Made by a program: the position numbers and the translations under genes. From Phycisphaerae bacterium (lineage in GTDB: Bacteria > Planctomycetota > Phycisphaerae > UBA1845), in assembly GCA_029260035.1 (NCBI GenBank), contig JAJDEA010000051.1, forward strand, positions 1-35,514: 35,514 bases of DNA. Reading direction: 5' to 3'. Shown here piece by piece: positions 24,409 to 32,333 of this stretch. Positions within the stretch are counted from its first letter, which is position 1. Every line of letters begins with the position of its first letter. Below the pieces are notes generated by a model. It saw only the letters and a program-made list of their open reading frames with translations. It did no database searches and was not told the DNA's origin.

Positions 24409-25548
24409 ATGGTAGAAAAACGGCCATTGCGGCTTGGTGTTATAGGGTGTGGGCATTGGGGGCCGAATCACCTGCGCGTGTTTTCCGAACTTGATCGGTC
24501 AGAGGTCTTGGCCTGTGCGGACACAAACGAGAGCCGTTTAGCGCAGATTCGGCAACGATTTCCGCGCGTAAGCACAACCGCCGATTATCACGACCTGTTG
24601 GACAATGAAGAGATAGATGCTGTCGTGATTGCAACGCCGACGGACACCCACGCTCGTATTGCCAAGGACGCCTTGATTGCGGGCAAGCATGTATTGGTCG
24701 AAAAGCCGATTTGCCGAACGAGCGCGGAAGCATCCGAGCTACTGACGATTGCGGAGTCAGCGAAGCGCGTGTTGATGGTGGGGCATGTGTTTGTTTTCAA
24801 CAATGGCATTCGAAAACTGAAAGAACTGATTCAGTCCGGCGAGTTGGGTCAAATTCATTATCTCGATGCCATCCGAACCAATCTTGGACCCGTTCGAGGC
24901 GATGTCAATGCCTTGTTCGATCTCGGCACGCATGACATAACGATCTTCAACTATTTGCTCGACTCGACGCCCGTAGAAGTGTCGGCGATGGGGCGCTGCA
25001 TTTCGCAACAGTCCATTGAAGATGTTTGTTTTGCGACACTTCGCTATGCTGACGGGACTCTGGCACATATTCACGTTAGCTGGATGAACCCTCGGAAGAT
25101 TCGCAGTGTTACCGCTATCGGCGAACGAAAGATGGCCCACTGGGATGATGTGAACCCGGACCATACGCTGATGATCTACAACAAAGGATTTGAAGAACCT
25201 CCTTATTACGATTCCTTCGGAGAGTTCCATTACATTCTTCGTAATGCAGATGTCCATCTTCCTGCGATTCGCCGCACAGAGCCTCTTGTCAATCAGGCAG
25301 AGGCGTTTCTCGATTGGGTGATTGATGGTACGCCCTGCAACGCTGATGCCGTCGAGGGACTACGCGTGGCGAACGTTCTCGAAGCAGCCACAAAGTCGAT
25401 TCAAAACAATGGCGCTTTCTGTGATGTCGAATCGGTGAGCACACTCGTCTGCAAAGAGGCGACTTTACCGGCGAATCAAGTTTGTGCGCCAAATTCCGAC
25501 GCGACCGCGTTGAAGGTTTCTCGCGATACACATAAGGCGACAAGTTAA
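24409..25548 (+). CDS. Gfo/Idh/MocA-family NAD(P)-dependent sugar oxidoreductase
   Basis: The protein has 379 residues, with GGGAGG about 12 bases before ATG. The Rossmann loop is GVIGCGHWGPNH (residues 10-21), the catalytic EKP motif is at 98-100 (Lys99), and His175 in DLGTHD is the second catalytic position. Members such as WlbA and GnnA oxidise C3 of UDP-N-acetylglucosamine derivatives before transamination. A DegT aminotransferase lies further along the same strand, which supports such a pathway. The C-terminal 40 residues are polar and variable. It is the first gene of a four-gene cluster. Another sugar or inositol substrate cannot be ruled out. Confidence 0.75.
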   Translation: MVEKRPLRLGVIGCGHWGPNHLRVFSELDRSEVLACADTNESRLAQIRQRFPRVSTTADYHDLLDNEEIDAVVIATPTDTHARIAKDALIAGKHVLVEKPICRTSAEASELLTIAESAKRVLMVGHVFVFNNGIRKLKELIQSGELGQIHYLDAIRTNLGPVRGDVNALFDLGTHDITIFNYLLDSTPVEVSAMGRCISQQSIEDVCFATLRYADGTLAHIHVSWMNPRKIRSVTAIGERKMAHWDDVNPDHTLMIYNKGFEEPPYYDSFGEFHYILRNADVHLPAIRRTEPLVNQAEAFLDWVIDGTPCNADAVEGLRVANVLEAATKSIQNNGAFCDVESVSTLVCKEATLPANQVCAPNSDATALKVSRDTHKATS

Positions 25549-25590
25549 ACAGCAGCTAGTTAGACAAACAGGTTCATTGGAAGGATCAGC

Positions 25591-26241
25591 GTGCAAACGG
25601 TTATCGTATTGGGTAAAGGTGAGCTAGCCTGCAGGATTTGCCAATGGTTTCTCGAAAGTGATTCCTACTCGCTGGAATACGTCGTACCCGTGATTCCCGA
25701 GCCGAGCTGGACGTCTTCGTTGACTCAATGGTGTCGCAGCAATGATGTGCGATTTGTGGATAGCGGACATTTTGTAGACCTGGATGACATTAAAGAGCCG
25801 ATGTGGAAGGCGGATCTTGTGTTCAGTGTCTTTTACGACAAGATTCTGCCCGGTTGGTTTCTCGAAAAATCGAGGCGTGCCGTCAATCTGCACAACGGTC
25901 CACTTCCCAAGTACCGAGGCATGAACCCCATCAATTGGGCGCTGAAAAACGGCGAGACAACGCATGGCGTTACGATTCACGAAATGGTGCCAGCTATTGA
26001 TGCAGGCCCGATCATTGCGCAATTAACCTACAGCATTTATCCACAGCAGGACGAAGTCGCCGACGTGTACAAGAGGTCTCTTGCCTATGGTTACGCTCTG
26101 TTTCAGGAGACGATGCCTATTCTCGATAAGATCGATGGTCAGCGTCAGTCCACCGAAGATGCCACCTATTTTTCATCAAAAGACCAAGCAAAGCTGGGTG
26201 ATCGAAGTAATTTTACTCGCGCAGTATCTGCACCCTGCTAG
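25591..26241 (+). CDS. Formyltransferase-family protein, probably sugar N-formyltransferase
   Basis: The protein has 216 residues and a GTG start, with GGAAGGA six bases upstream. The fold matches the formyltetrahydrofolate-dependent formyltransferase domain of Fmt, PurN and sugar formyltransferases. Catalytic residues are intact: Asn99 and His101 in NLHNGPLPKYRG, and Asp137 in IDAGPII. NPINWALKNGETTHGVTIH follows the motif, as in sugar enzymes. It lacks the C-terminal domain of Fmt, so it is not methionyl-tRNA formyltransferase. The last 20 residues are poorly conserved. The neighbours are an oxidoreductase and a glycosyltransferase, so it probably formylates an amino sugar; the acceptor is not known. 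Confidence 0.7.
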   Translation: MQTVIVLGKGELACRICQWFLESDSYSLEYVVPVIPEPSWTSSLTQWCRSNDVRFVDSGHFVDLDDIKEPMWKADLVFSVFYDKILPGWFLEKSRRAVNLHNGPLPKYRGMNPINWALKNGETTHGVTIHEMVPAIDAGPIIAQLTYSIYPQQDEVADVYKRSLAYGYALFQETMPILDKIDGQRQSTEDATYFSSKDQAKLGDRSNFTRAVSAPC

Positions 26242-26262
26242 CGGAGGCGAAGCAACGCTCTA

Positions 26263-26985
26263 ATGTACAATGGAAAAAAGGTCATCGTTGTTGCACCGGC
26301 GCACAATGAAGAGGCGAAGATCGACCAGGTCGTTCGGCGATGTCAATTGGACTTCATCGACACAATGCTGGTTGTGGACGATTGCTCGACGGATCGAACC
26401 GCCGAGGTTGCTCGCGGTTACGGTGCTGAAGTAATAACTCTCTCGAAGCGCCAGGGCGTTGGGGCGGCGCTCCGCGCGGGTTTCTACCACGGCAGAGATA
26501 CCGGGCACGATATCGCTGTCATCATTGCGGGAAACAATAAAGACAACCCAGAAGAAATTCCCCGTTTGCTCGATCCGATCTGCGAAGAAGACGTTGACCT
26601 TGTGATGGGATCGCGTCATATGGCTGGAGGCGCTCTCGGCGGTGACATGCCTATATATCGAAGACTGGCCACGCGGTTGCACCCTTGGCTTGTTGGCGTT
26701 TTCGTCGGCAAGAAACTGACCGAAAGTACAAACGGATTTCGCGCGTTTAAGACTTCCTTGTTGGACGACAAACGCATCGACTTGAATCAATCCTGGCTCG
26801 ACGCCTACGGCCTGGAGGTCTATCAGCTCTGCAAAACGATCAAGCTTGGTTACAAACATACGGAAGTGCCTTGCACCAAAATATATCCGCCTCGCTCGAT
26901 TGGATACACAAAAATGAAACCGATTGTCGGTTGGTGGAGCATTCTTCGACCGATTTTCCTGGTCGGGCTTGGCTTGCGTCGTTAG
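26263..26985 (+). CDS. Family 2 glycosyltransferase
   Basis: The protein has 240 residues. It has the GT-A start VIVVAPAHNEEAKID, the VVDDCSTDRT nucleotide-binding segment (Asp39, Asp40) and LSKRQGVGAALRAGF. Where most GT2 enzymes have the metal-binding DxD, this one has IIAGNNKDNPEEIP (residues 87-100), keeping only Asp94. Other GT2 proteins with GNNKD at this point are known from memory, so it is probably a subfamily trait rather than damage. The C-terminus has KMKPIVGWWSILRPIFLVGLGL, a short hydrophobic end that may touch the membrane. It starts 21 bases after the formyltransferase. A polyprenyl-phosphate acceptor is a plausible guess. Confidence 0.75.
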   Translation: MYNGKKVIVVAPAHNEEAKIDQVVRRCQLDFIDTMLVVDDCSTDRTAEVARGYGAEVITLSKRQGVGAALRAGFYHGRDTGHDIAVIIAGNNKDNPEEIPRLLDPICEEDVDLVMGSRHMAGGALGGDMPIYRRLATRLHPWLVGVFVGKKLTESTNGFRAFKTSLLDDKRIDLNQSWLDAYGLEVYQLCKTIKLGYKHTEVPCTKIYPPRSIGYTKMKPIVGWWSILRPIFLVGLGLRR

Positions 26986-27074
26986 AGCGAGTCCTATCTG
27001 TGGTCGATTCGGGTTTCTTCCTGCAGTTTCTTATGAAGCAACAATAAGCAATACGCTTTATCGGAGAGCCTTCT

Positions 27075-28211
27075 ATGTCTATCCCTCTTGTCAATCTTAA
27101 AGCTCAGCATCACGAGTTGAAAAAAGAAATAGCCTCGGCAATAGATCATGTTCTCAGCCGAGGAGATTTCATTTTGGGCGCAGACGTCTCGAGCTTTGAG
27201 GAGGAATTTGCAGCGTACTGCGAAGTCGAGCATTGTGTCGGTGTCGGCAGTGGTTTGGACGCACTTGTCTTGGCATTGAAAGGCCTTGGTATTGGACAAG
27301 GCGACGAAGTTATTACCGCAGCCAACACATTCATCGCTACGGCTCTCGCGATTCATCATGTCGGTGCAACGCCCGTACTTATCGATCACGATCCGAAGAC
27401 TTTTAACCTTGATCCGAGCAAGTTGTCACAAGCAATCACCTCACAAACCAAGGCTGTCGTCCCGGTACATCTCTATGGCCAACCTGCTGACATGAACCGA
27501 ATAGAAGCCATTGCGAACGAGCATGGATTGAAAATCGTTGAGGATGCAGCGCAGGCTCATGGCGCCAGGTACGGCGAGAAACGGTGCGGAGGTCTTGGTC
27601 AAGCAGCCGCCTTTAGTTTTTACCCCGGCAAGAACCTGGGCGGAATGGGTGATGGCGGAGCCGTGGTCACGAATGACGAAAATCTGGCGTCCTGGCTTCG
27701 GTCAGCGCGAAACTACGGTTCGCAGGTCAAATACAGCCACGAAATCCGAGGCTTTAACTCGCGCCTCGATACGATGCAGGCGGCGGTGCTGCGCGTCAAA
27801 CTTCGACACTTGGATGCGTGGAATGCGCGCAGGAGAGAAATCGCATCTCAATACCGCGAGCTTTTGCAGTCGTCGGGTGTCGTGTTGCCGACAGAGCATC
27901 GCGAAGGTGAGCACATCTATCATCTGTTTGTTGTCCGTTGCGGAAATCGCGATGAAGTCTTGTCGGTCCTCAACGAGCGTGGTGTTGGTGCTGGCATCCA
28001 TTATCCAACTCCTATACATCGTCAGGCAGCGTTCAATGGAGATTGCGTCGTTCCCAACCCCTTGGAGTATACGGCGACTTTTTGCGACGAAATCCTTTCG
28101 CTTCCGATGTGCCCTTATCTCTCCGACGCAGACGTCGAAACGGTTTCGCAAATCGTCACGCAGTATGCAACTGCTCCGCAAAGCGCAGAAGCCGAGCCCG
28201 CTATCGCGTAG
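27075..28211 (+). CDS. DegT/DnrJ/EryC1/StrS-family sugar aminotransferase
   Basis: The protein has 378 residues, with GGAG eight bases before ATG. The PLP lysine is Lys186 in [10 protein letters not shown], and the PLP-contact DAAQAHG (Asp157, Gln160) is intact. [50 protein letters not shown] and the [10 protein letters not shown] end are all typical of nucleotide-sugar 3- or 4-aminotransferases. With the upstream oxidoreductase and formyltransferase it could make a formylated amino sugar. It is the last gene of the cluster. The keto-sugar substrate is unknown. Confidence 0.85.
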   Translation: MSIPLVNLKAQHHELKKEIASAIDHVLSRGDFILGADVSSFEEEFAAYCEVEHCVGVGSGLDALVLALKGLGIGQGDEVITAANTFIATALAIHHVGATPVLIDHDPKTFNLDPSKLSQAITSQTKAVVPVHLYGQPADMNRIEAIANEHGLKIVEDAAQAHGARYGEKRCGGLGQAAAFSFYPGKNLGGMGDGGAVVTNDENLASWLRSARNYGSQVKYSHEIRGFNSRLDTMQAAVLRVKLRHLDAWNARRREIASQYRELLQSSGVVLPTEHREGEHIYHLFVVRCGNRDEVLSVLNERGVGAGIHYPTPIHRQAAFNGDCVVPNPLEYTATFCDEILSLPMCPYLSDADVETVSQIVTQYATAPQSAEAEPAIA

Positions 28212-28333
28212 CATTTGATAGCTATTGAGGATCACATGTGACGTGGAATACTGGGCGTTCAGGATAGAGGTGAGTTCTCGAGTACAAAGGCCTGGATATC
28301 AGCATTTACCAGAGGCTTCTGTTCGCATAAGCA

Positions 28334-28804
28334 TTAACCTGACACATCGATATTTGATCCTTCGGCGGGAGCTCCTTCGTTATTCATAGACATGCCAGCG
28401 TCAGAAGAGCTAATCATGGTCGTCGAGGATTGTTGCATTGAAACGGTCGTAGAAGACGCGAATATCCCCACATATTGAGATTGGCTGCTTGATTCCATGC
28501 CCATCTGTCCCATCTGACTTTGACTACCGCCTTCGCCTTCCTCTTGTTGCGAACCTAAAAGCGAGAGCAGGATCATCAAACCGATCAGCATTTTTAGCAT
28601 TTGGTCGTTTTCTACGCCTCCGCCGATCGACTGCAGCATTTGTGTCACTGACGTATTGACGCTAGTAAACGACATGGATGAACTCTGCACGATGCTGGAG
28701 CTACTCTGCGCGCCGCCAACTTCAACGGTTCCTCCCGAAGATAAAACCGGCTCATTGGAAATGGGTGCTGATCCACCTGTACCGACGGGCTGAATTGGGT
28801 TCAT
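28334..28804 (-). CDS. Hypothetical Ser/Met/Gln-rich protein
   Basis: The ATG at 28804 (MNPIQPVG) is preceded by a GAAGGGAAGAG purine tract; an in-frame ATG at 28855 would add 17 residues. The product is 156 residues and low in complexity: Ser, Met, Gln and Gly dominate. The only ordered-looking part is an amphipathic-to-hydrophobic stretch at about 70-98 (DQMLKMLIGLMILLSLLG), which may be one membrane helix or a protein interface. It is convergent with the aminotransferase and stands alone. No family was recognised. A surface or flagellum-associated role cannot be inferred. Confidence 0.5.
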   Translation of the reverse strand: MNPIQPVGTGGSAPISNEPVLSSGGTVEVGGAQSSSSIVQSSSMSFTSVNTSVTQMLQSIGGGVENDQMLKMLIGLMILLSLLGSQQEEGEGGSQSQMGQMGMESSSQSQYVGIFASSTTVSMQQSSTTMISSSDAGMSMNNEGAPAEGSNIDVSG

Positions 28805-29304
28805 GCTCTCTTCCCTTCTTTGTTGCTTCCTATAATCAATAGCCGGGGTCTGCATAGTCCGGCGATTGAACTGAGTGCAAGATGGAACCCTGATTGGGTC
28901 GATTCTGCTTGAAATCCATAAGTTGTTTCAGGCTAATGAGTTATGCGCTGTTTGGTTCACCAGGAGGACATTCCAATTGTGCCATCGTGTTGACGATTCG
29001 CATCGGTCGCGTTTCAGGAAGGCAACACCGGGAAGCACGGATATTCTGACATGCCACGGCAATGGCAATGATGCCTTAAGGCTGCGATCAATGATGCTGA
29101 TTTGCAACGCCTTGGCGCAGACCAATCCACCTCCAAACACCTGCCAGTGTTTGTGTGCCTTGGCCAGGGCGTATCCAAGGCCTTGGACGCTTCGCTTTAC
29201 CGGACTGGATAGATGAGGACGAAGAGTGGGCGCGCAGAATGGCCTTTATCTTTCAGGTCAAGATAGAGCAGGATTCGTTAAGCCGTGGTTTGGGGAGAGA
29301 CGCA
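28805..29304. other. 500-base gap with no gene recognised
   Basis: Open frames occur on both strands (for example plus 28875-29216 and minus 28928-29140) but they lack ribosome sites, are Cys/Arg/His-rich in a random-looking way and match nothing recognised. The stretch presumably carries the divergent promoters of the Ser-rich protein gene and the lipoprotein gene. Confidence 0.4.
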
Positions 29305-29646
29305 ATGTCGAGCCGATTTCAGGCTGCCATATTACTCGCAAGTTTATCGGGCGTGGTCTTTATCTCGGGGTGTTCGGTTTCCGGGCGCGACATGGAGGAT
29401 GCCCGTCAAAAACCAATCACTATGATGGTAGACCAGAATTTGATTTTCAATCCTGAATGGGTTGGGATCGCCTCGGTTGATGTGCCTCGCCGAGAATGGC
29501 CTTCTACGGCTGGATACGAGCAAACTGCCGAGGATTCAACCGAATATCGCGAGACGATCATTGACTCGCATGGCTCCTTCAGGGGGCAGGGTGATCGGTA
29601 CTATCGCCGATTCAATGCTGTGAGGACTGGTAGAAAAACGCGCTGA
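29305..29646 (+). CDS. Hypothetical lipoprotein
   Basis: The ATG at 29305 has GGGGAGAGA just upstream; the frame is open to the left but lacks signals there. The product is 113 residues. It starts with a lipoprotein signal: basic MSSR, a hydrophobic core and the lipobox ISGC with Cys23. Residue 24 is Ser, so outer-membrane sorting would be expected under proteobacterial rules. The mature part is polar, with Tyr and Arg-rich C-terminus (RYYRRFNAVRTGRK). No family was recognised. It is followed by 256 bases of non-coding sequence before the HU-like gene. Confidence 0.55.
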   Translation: MSSRFQAAILLASLSGVVFISGCSVSGRDMEDARQKPITMMVDQNLIFNPEWVGIASVDVPRREWPSTAGYEQTAEDSTEYRETIIDSHGSFRGQGDRYYRRFNAVRTGRKTR

Positions 29647-29723
29647 GTGAAGGGTCCAATTCTCAAAAGGCGGCGTCTGCTGCCTGTAAAATCTCGACGG
29701 GGCAAGCTGTCAGAAGTAATTGC

Positions 29724-29752
29724 TTGATTGACAGAAGCCTTTGCTGTACGAT
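29724..29752 (+). promoter_or_regulatory. Candidate promoter upstream of the HU-like gene
   Basis: TTGATT (29724-29729) and TACGAT (29747-29752) are 17 bases apart, each with four of six consensus bases. An inverted repeat CTGTCA/TGACAG (29707-29712 and 29729-29734) overlaps the -35, which could be an operator. Both are weak signals. Confidence 0.3.
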
Positions 29753-29902
29753 GACTTACAGTCGTTTGGGGTGCAATCGCCTTGGTGCGAATGCAGAGTT
29801 ACCGGACGCGTTGCGGGTCGGGTCGTTTTGTGGCGGGCCATTCATTTTTTAGTCTTGGAGTAGTTTGCTGACAGGTGTGATGCCTGAGGCGCTGGCTTTC
29901 GG

Positions 29903-30265
29903 ATGGCGACGATTACCAAGAAAGAACTAATCGATCGCGTTGCCGAAATGCAGCAGTGCAAACGTGTGCTGGCCAAGCGAATCATTCAATCGTTCCTGGA
30001 TTCGATTGTAGACGAGCTTAGCCAGGGAAACCGGCTTGAGTTCCGCGATTTTGGCGTATTCGAGAGTAAGATTCGAGCGGCCAGACTGGCACAAAACCCC
30101 AAAACCATGGTCAAGGTTCCTGTCCCTTCCAGGCGAACCGTTCGGTTTAAGGTGGGTCGGGTGATGAAAAAGCGGCTTTCGGATGCGCCCACTGAAATCG
30201 ATGAGGCGACCGGGCTGGCCATTGATCCTTCCGCTCAGAAACGATCCCGCAAATCCAAAAGCTGA
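29903..30265 (+). CDS. HU/IHF-family DNA-binding protein with basic C-terminal tail
   Basis: The protein has 120 residues. The N-terminal 92 residues form a normal HU/IHF unit: TITKKELIDRVAEM, FLDSIVDELSQGNRLEFRDFGVFE, and the DNA-binding arm ending in PSRRTVRFKVGRVMKKRL. About 28 extra residues follow (PTEIDEATGLAIDPSAQKRSRKSKS), the last ten being strongly basic. The arm core, AQNPKTMVKVPVPSR, resembles the canonical GRNPQTG form and keeps the intercalating proline, with AQ replacing GR. It bends or coats DNA. The ribosome site is weak. Tailed HU proteins are known in several phyla, including planctomycetes. Confidence 0.9.
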   Translation: MATITKKELIDRVAEMQQCKRVLAKRIIQSFLDSIVDELSQGNRLEFRDFGVFESKIRAARLAQNPKTMVKVPVPSRRTVRFKVGRVMKKRLSDAPTEIDEATGLAIDPSAQKRSRKSKS

Positions 30266-30328
30266 GCGCCACGACCTTATGAAGTCGTAACACTTTGCTC
30301 TACGGTTTCGAGGGTGACGTCGGCGGAG

Positions 30329-30709
30329 TCAGGACTTCGCCGTTGCCGTGACCTTCGCCATGGTCTGCGTGATTTTTTCACCCAGGGATTCGACGGTGAA
30401 TGGCTTCACAATGTAGTTGTTTACACCAGCCTTGATGGCTTCGAGGACGCGCGTTTTCTCCGCTTCCGTCGTACACATGATCAACGGAACCGTTTTGTTG
30501 AATTCGCGGATTTTGCGGATCAGGGTAATGCCGTCCATATTGGGCATGTTCCAGTCAACAAGCGCCAGGTCGGGCGTTACTTCATCGAACTTCGCCAGCG
30601 CCTGCACGCCATCTTCGGCTTCCATGATGTCCGTGTGGCCTAGCTGTTTCAAAACATTCTTTTGAATGTTGCGGATGGTTCTTGAATCATCAACGAGCAG
30701 GATTTTCAC
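30329..30709 (-). CDS. cheY: CheY-type response regulator
   Basis: The protein has 126 residues, a single receiver domain. The acidic pair is Asp7/Asp8, the phosphorylated residue is Asp52 in LVDWNMP, Thr80 is the switch hydroxyl and Lys102 in KPFT completes the site. There is no output domain, so it acts by binding a partner such as the flagellar switch. It overlaps the upstream cheX by four bases (ATGA), which indicates translational coupling. The phosphorylation source is probably the CheA at the right end of the window. Confidence 0.85.
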   Translation of the reverse strand: MKILLVDDSRTIRNIQKNVLKQLGHTDIMEAEDGVQALAKFDEVTPDLALVDWNMPNMDGITLIRKIREFNKTVPLIMCTTEAEKTRVLEAIKAGVNNYIVKPFTVESLGEKITQTMAKVTATAKS

Positions 30710-31212
30710 GCGTTGGCTCCTACGTTTTCGTTGGTACCTGGTGATTTGACACTCTTTGCCAGTACCATGCCCAATTCGACAGTGAAACTACCGAGTTCCG
30801 TGACGCAGGGAATCACGATTCGTTGCGATCCTTTCGGTGCAGACACGTTGTGCTTTTCGCCAACGATTACGTTTGGCAAAGAGATGCTTACATCAAGCCC
30901 TTCAAACTGTGCTTTGGCTCCACCGGCGACCATGTTGGCCAATTCACCGATGGCATCGCCGAAGTCTTCATGATCCTGGTCGATGTCAATACCGGCAAAG
31001 CGGGTTGCGATTTTGCTGGCGACATCAAAATGGAAGTGTAGGACAACGCTGCCAGCTGCATCTCCAGAAAAGCCGATCACGCCGGATACATCGGCTTTCG
31101 GATCGTCGCCAGATTTCATCGCCGGCTTTCCAAGGGTCACCTTCATTGCACACATCGTCTCGAAAGTATTGCAGATCGATTTGATGAAGGCATTGATGTA
31201 GCGAACGTCCAT
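30706..31212 (-). CDS. cheX: CheX-like CheY-P phosphatase
   Basis: The protein has 168 residues. The phosphatase signature is E-x-x-N: Glu90 and Asn93 in GDAIGELANMVAGGAK. CheX proteins use these residues to remove phosphate from CheY-P. The N-terminal helix MDVRYINAFIKSICNTF and SGVIGFSGDAAGSVVLHF are typical of the family. It overlaps cheY by four bases, so the signal regulator and its eraser are made together. The ATG at 31212 lacks an obvious strong ribosome site. Chemotaxis or another Che-controlled output is the likely setting. Confidence 0.8.
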   Translation of the reverse strand: MDVRYINAFIKSICNTFETMCAMKVTLGKPAMKSGDDPKADVSGVIGFSGDAAGSVVLHFHFDVASKIATRFAGIDIDQDHEDFGDAIGELANMVAGGAKAQFEGLDVSISLPNVIVGEKHNVSAPKGSQRIVIPCVTELGSFTVELGMVLAKSVKSPGTNENVGANA

Positions 31213-31262
31213 TGTTTACTCCATGATACTGTGATTAGCCGTATGAAGCTTTATGACACTGG

Positions 31263-31289
31263 ACAGCCCTGATGTGCCTGCCGGGCTGT
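31263..31289. repeat. Inverted repeat upstream of cheX
   Basis: ACAGCCC (31263-31269) and GGGCTGT (31283-31289) are perfect reverse complements with a 13-base loop. They lie 51 bases before the cheX start. An operator or weak terminator are both possible; there is no T-tract. Confidence 0.35.
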
Positions 31290-31401
31290 GCCGTACGACT
31301 CTTGTTATCGACGGCAAGTATGAGCAACTCAAACATCAATGCCCTTCATATCCGACCGGTCGGCGAAGCGAGCGCTCGATCGCGTGTCAATAGAGGCCTT
31401 G

Positions 31402-31422
31402 ATTGAGGGTTTCCCTCTCAAT
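31402..31422. repeat. Hairpin downstream of the minus-strand open frame at 31442-31729
   Basis: ATTGAGGG, a TTT loop, and CCCTCTCAAT form an eight-base stem with a two-base bulge. It sits 20 bases past the stop of the possible minus-strand gene ending at 31442, where a terminator would be expected, but no T-tract follows. Confidence 0.35.
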
Positions 31423-31441
31423 GGGCCATGCGCAACACTTT

Positions 31442-31729
31442 CTACTCAAGCGGCAGTGCGAGGAACCCGATTTGATCGGACGGCCAACCTTTTTTCTTGA
31501 GATTGGAGACGCCGACCAGACGCGACGCTCGATCGTCTGATAACAGCGCCATGTATCCGGGAGCTATTGTCCAATCGTGATTTTCAGTAATGCCATTCGC
31601 ATTGGGCAAAGTGATTTGTCTAGAAATATGACGTGATTTTGGCACGAATCGAATCTCATGCGATGCCTGTTGACGCATGCTTGCGAAACGGTCGTATCGC
31701 TCAGTGCGTTGAAATAGGAGTTTGAACAT
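31442..31729 (-). CDS. Possible small hypothetical gene between cheX and cheW
   Basis: The open frame runs in from 31756; an ATG at 31729 would give about 95 residues. The 3' half looks coding: GYMALLSDDRASRLVGVSNLKKKGWPSDQIGFLALPLE-like segments, and about two thirds of codons there end in G or C. The 5' half is less convincing, and the start overlaps the beginning of cheW on the other strand. No ribosome site is clear and no family is recognised. It could be a real gene with a later start, such as MRQQASHE, or a remnant. Confidence 0.3.
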   Translation of the reverse strand: MFKLLFQRTERYDRFASMRQQASHEIRFVPKSRHISRQITLPNANGITENHDWTIAPGYMALLSDDRASRLVGVSNLKKKGWPSDQIGFLALPLE

Positions 31730-32256
31730 TGCCGAACGCAACTCTTGAATCGCCATTGGAAGGGGCAGCCCTTTCCGAAACAGCTCAACAGGAAATGCTC
31801 CAAATCGTGAGCTTCCGCATTGCTTCGGAAGAGTATGGCGTGGACATCATGCATGTGCAGGAGATTATCCTGATGGGGCAAATCACGGAAATGCCTCAGG
31901 TGCCCGGTGATATGCGCGGTTTGATCAATCTTCGCGGCCATGTGATACCCATTGTCGACCTTCGAACACGATTCGGGTTTTCGTCTGCCGGTGAAACGGA
32001 AGAAACGCGGGTTGTCGTTTTGAACGTGGCGAAGAGGACCATGGGGATCGTTGTCGATGCGGTCAATGAAGTATTGCGCGTAGAGCAAAGACAGGTGGAG
32101 CCGACGACCAGTGGATTCTCCGGTGCGAACAATGATTATGTATCCGGCCTGCTGAAACTCGAAAACCGATTACTTATCCTTTTGAACATCCACGCAATCG
32201 CGAAGGGTGAGACAATGACAGATGTAAGTGCAGTGCAGGATTCAGAAACAGGATAG
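31729..32256 (+). CDS. cheW: CheW coupling protein
   Basis: CheW links receptors to the CheA kinase. The TTG at 31729 has AGGAG eight bases before it. The product is 175 residues. The fold is shown by QIVSFRIASEEYGVDIMHVQEII, GDMRGLINLRGHVIPIVDLRTRFG, VNEVLRVEQ and GLLKLENRLLILLNI. The NLRG and PIVDLR blocks are the core of the family. About 20 residues at the start are extra. cheR and cheA follow on the same strand, so the three form one unit. Confidence 0.9.
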   Translation: MPNATLESPLEGAALSETAQQEMLQIVSFRIASEEYGVDIMHVQEIILMGQITEMPQVPGDMRGLINLRGHVIPIVDLRTRFGFSSAGETEETRVVVLNVAKRTMGIVVDAVNEVLRVEQRQVEPTTSGFSGANNDYVSGLLKLENRLLILLNIHAIAKGETMTDVSAVQDSETG

Positions 32257-32333
32257 GAGTCCGTGTGTGTGCACGGTGAACGCAATAACCCGCTCGAACA
32301 AAGACAGATCGAAATCAACCTAGAGGTTTTGTT

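Noticed and set aside
26150..26262. Possible frameshift at the end of the formyltransferase
   Set aside because: The last residues are poorly conserved, but the catalytic positions are all present and no continuing frame with similarity was found.
28875..29216. A 113-codon plus-strand open frame in the gap before the lipoprotein gene
   Set aside because: Cys- and Arg-rich random-looking product, no ribosome site, no family.
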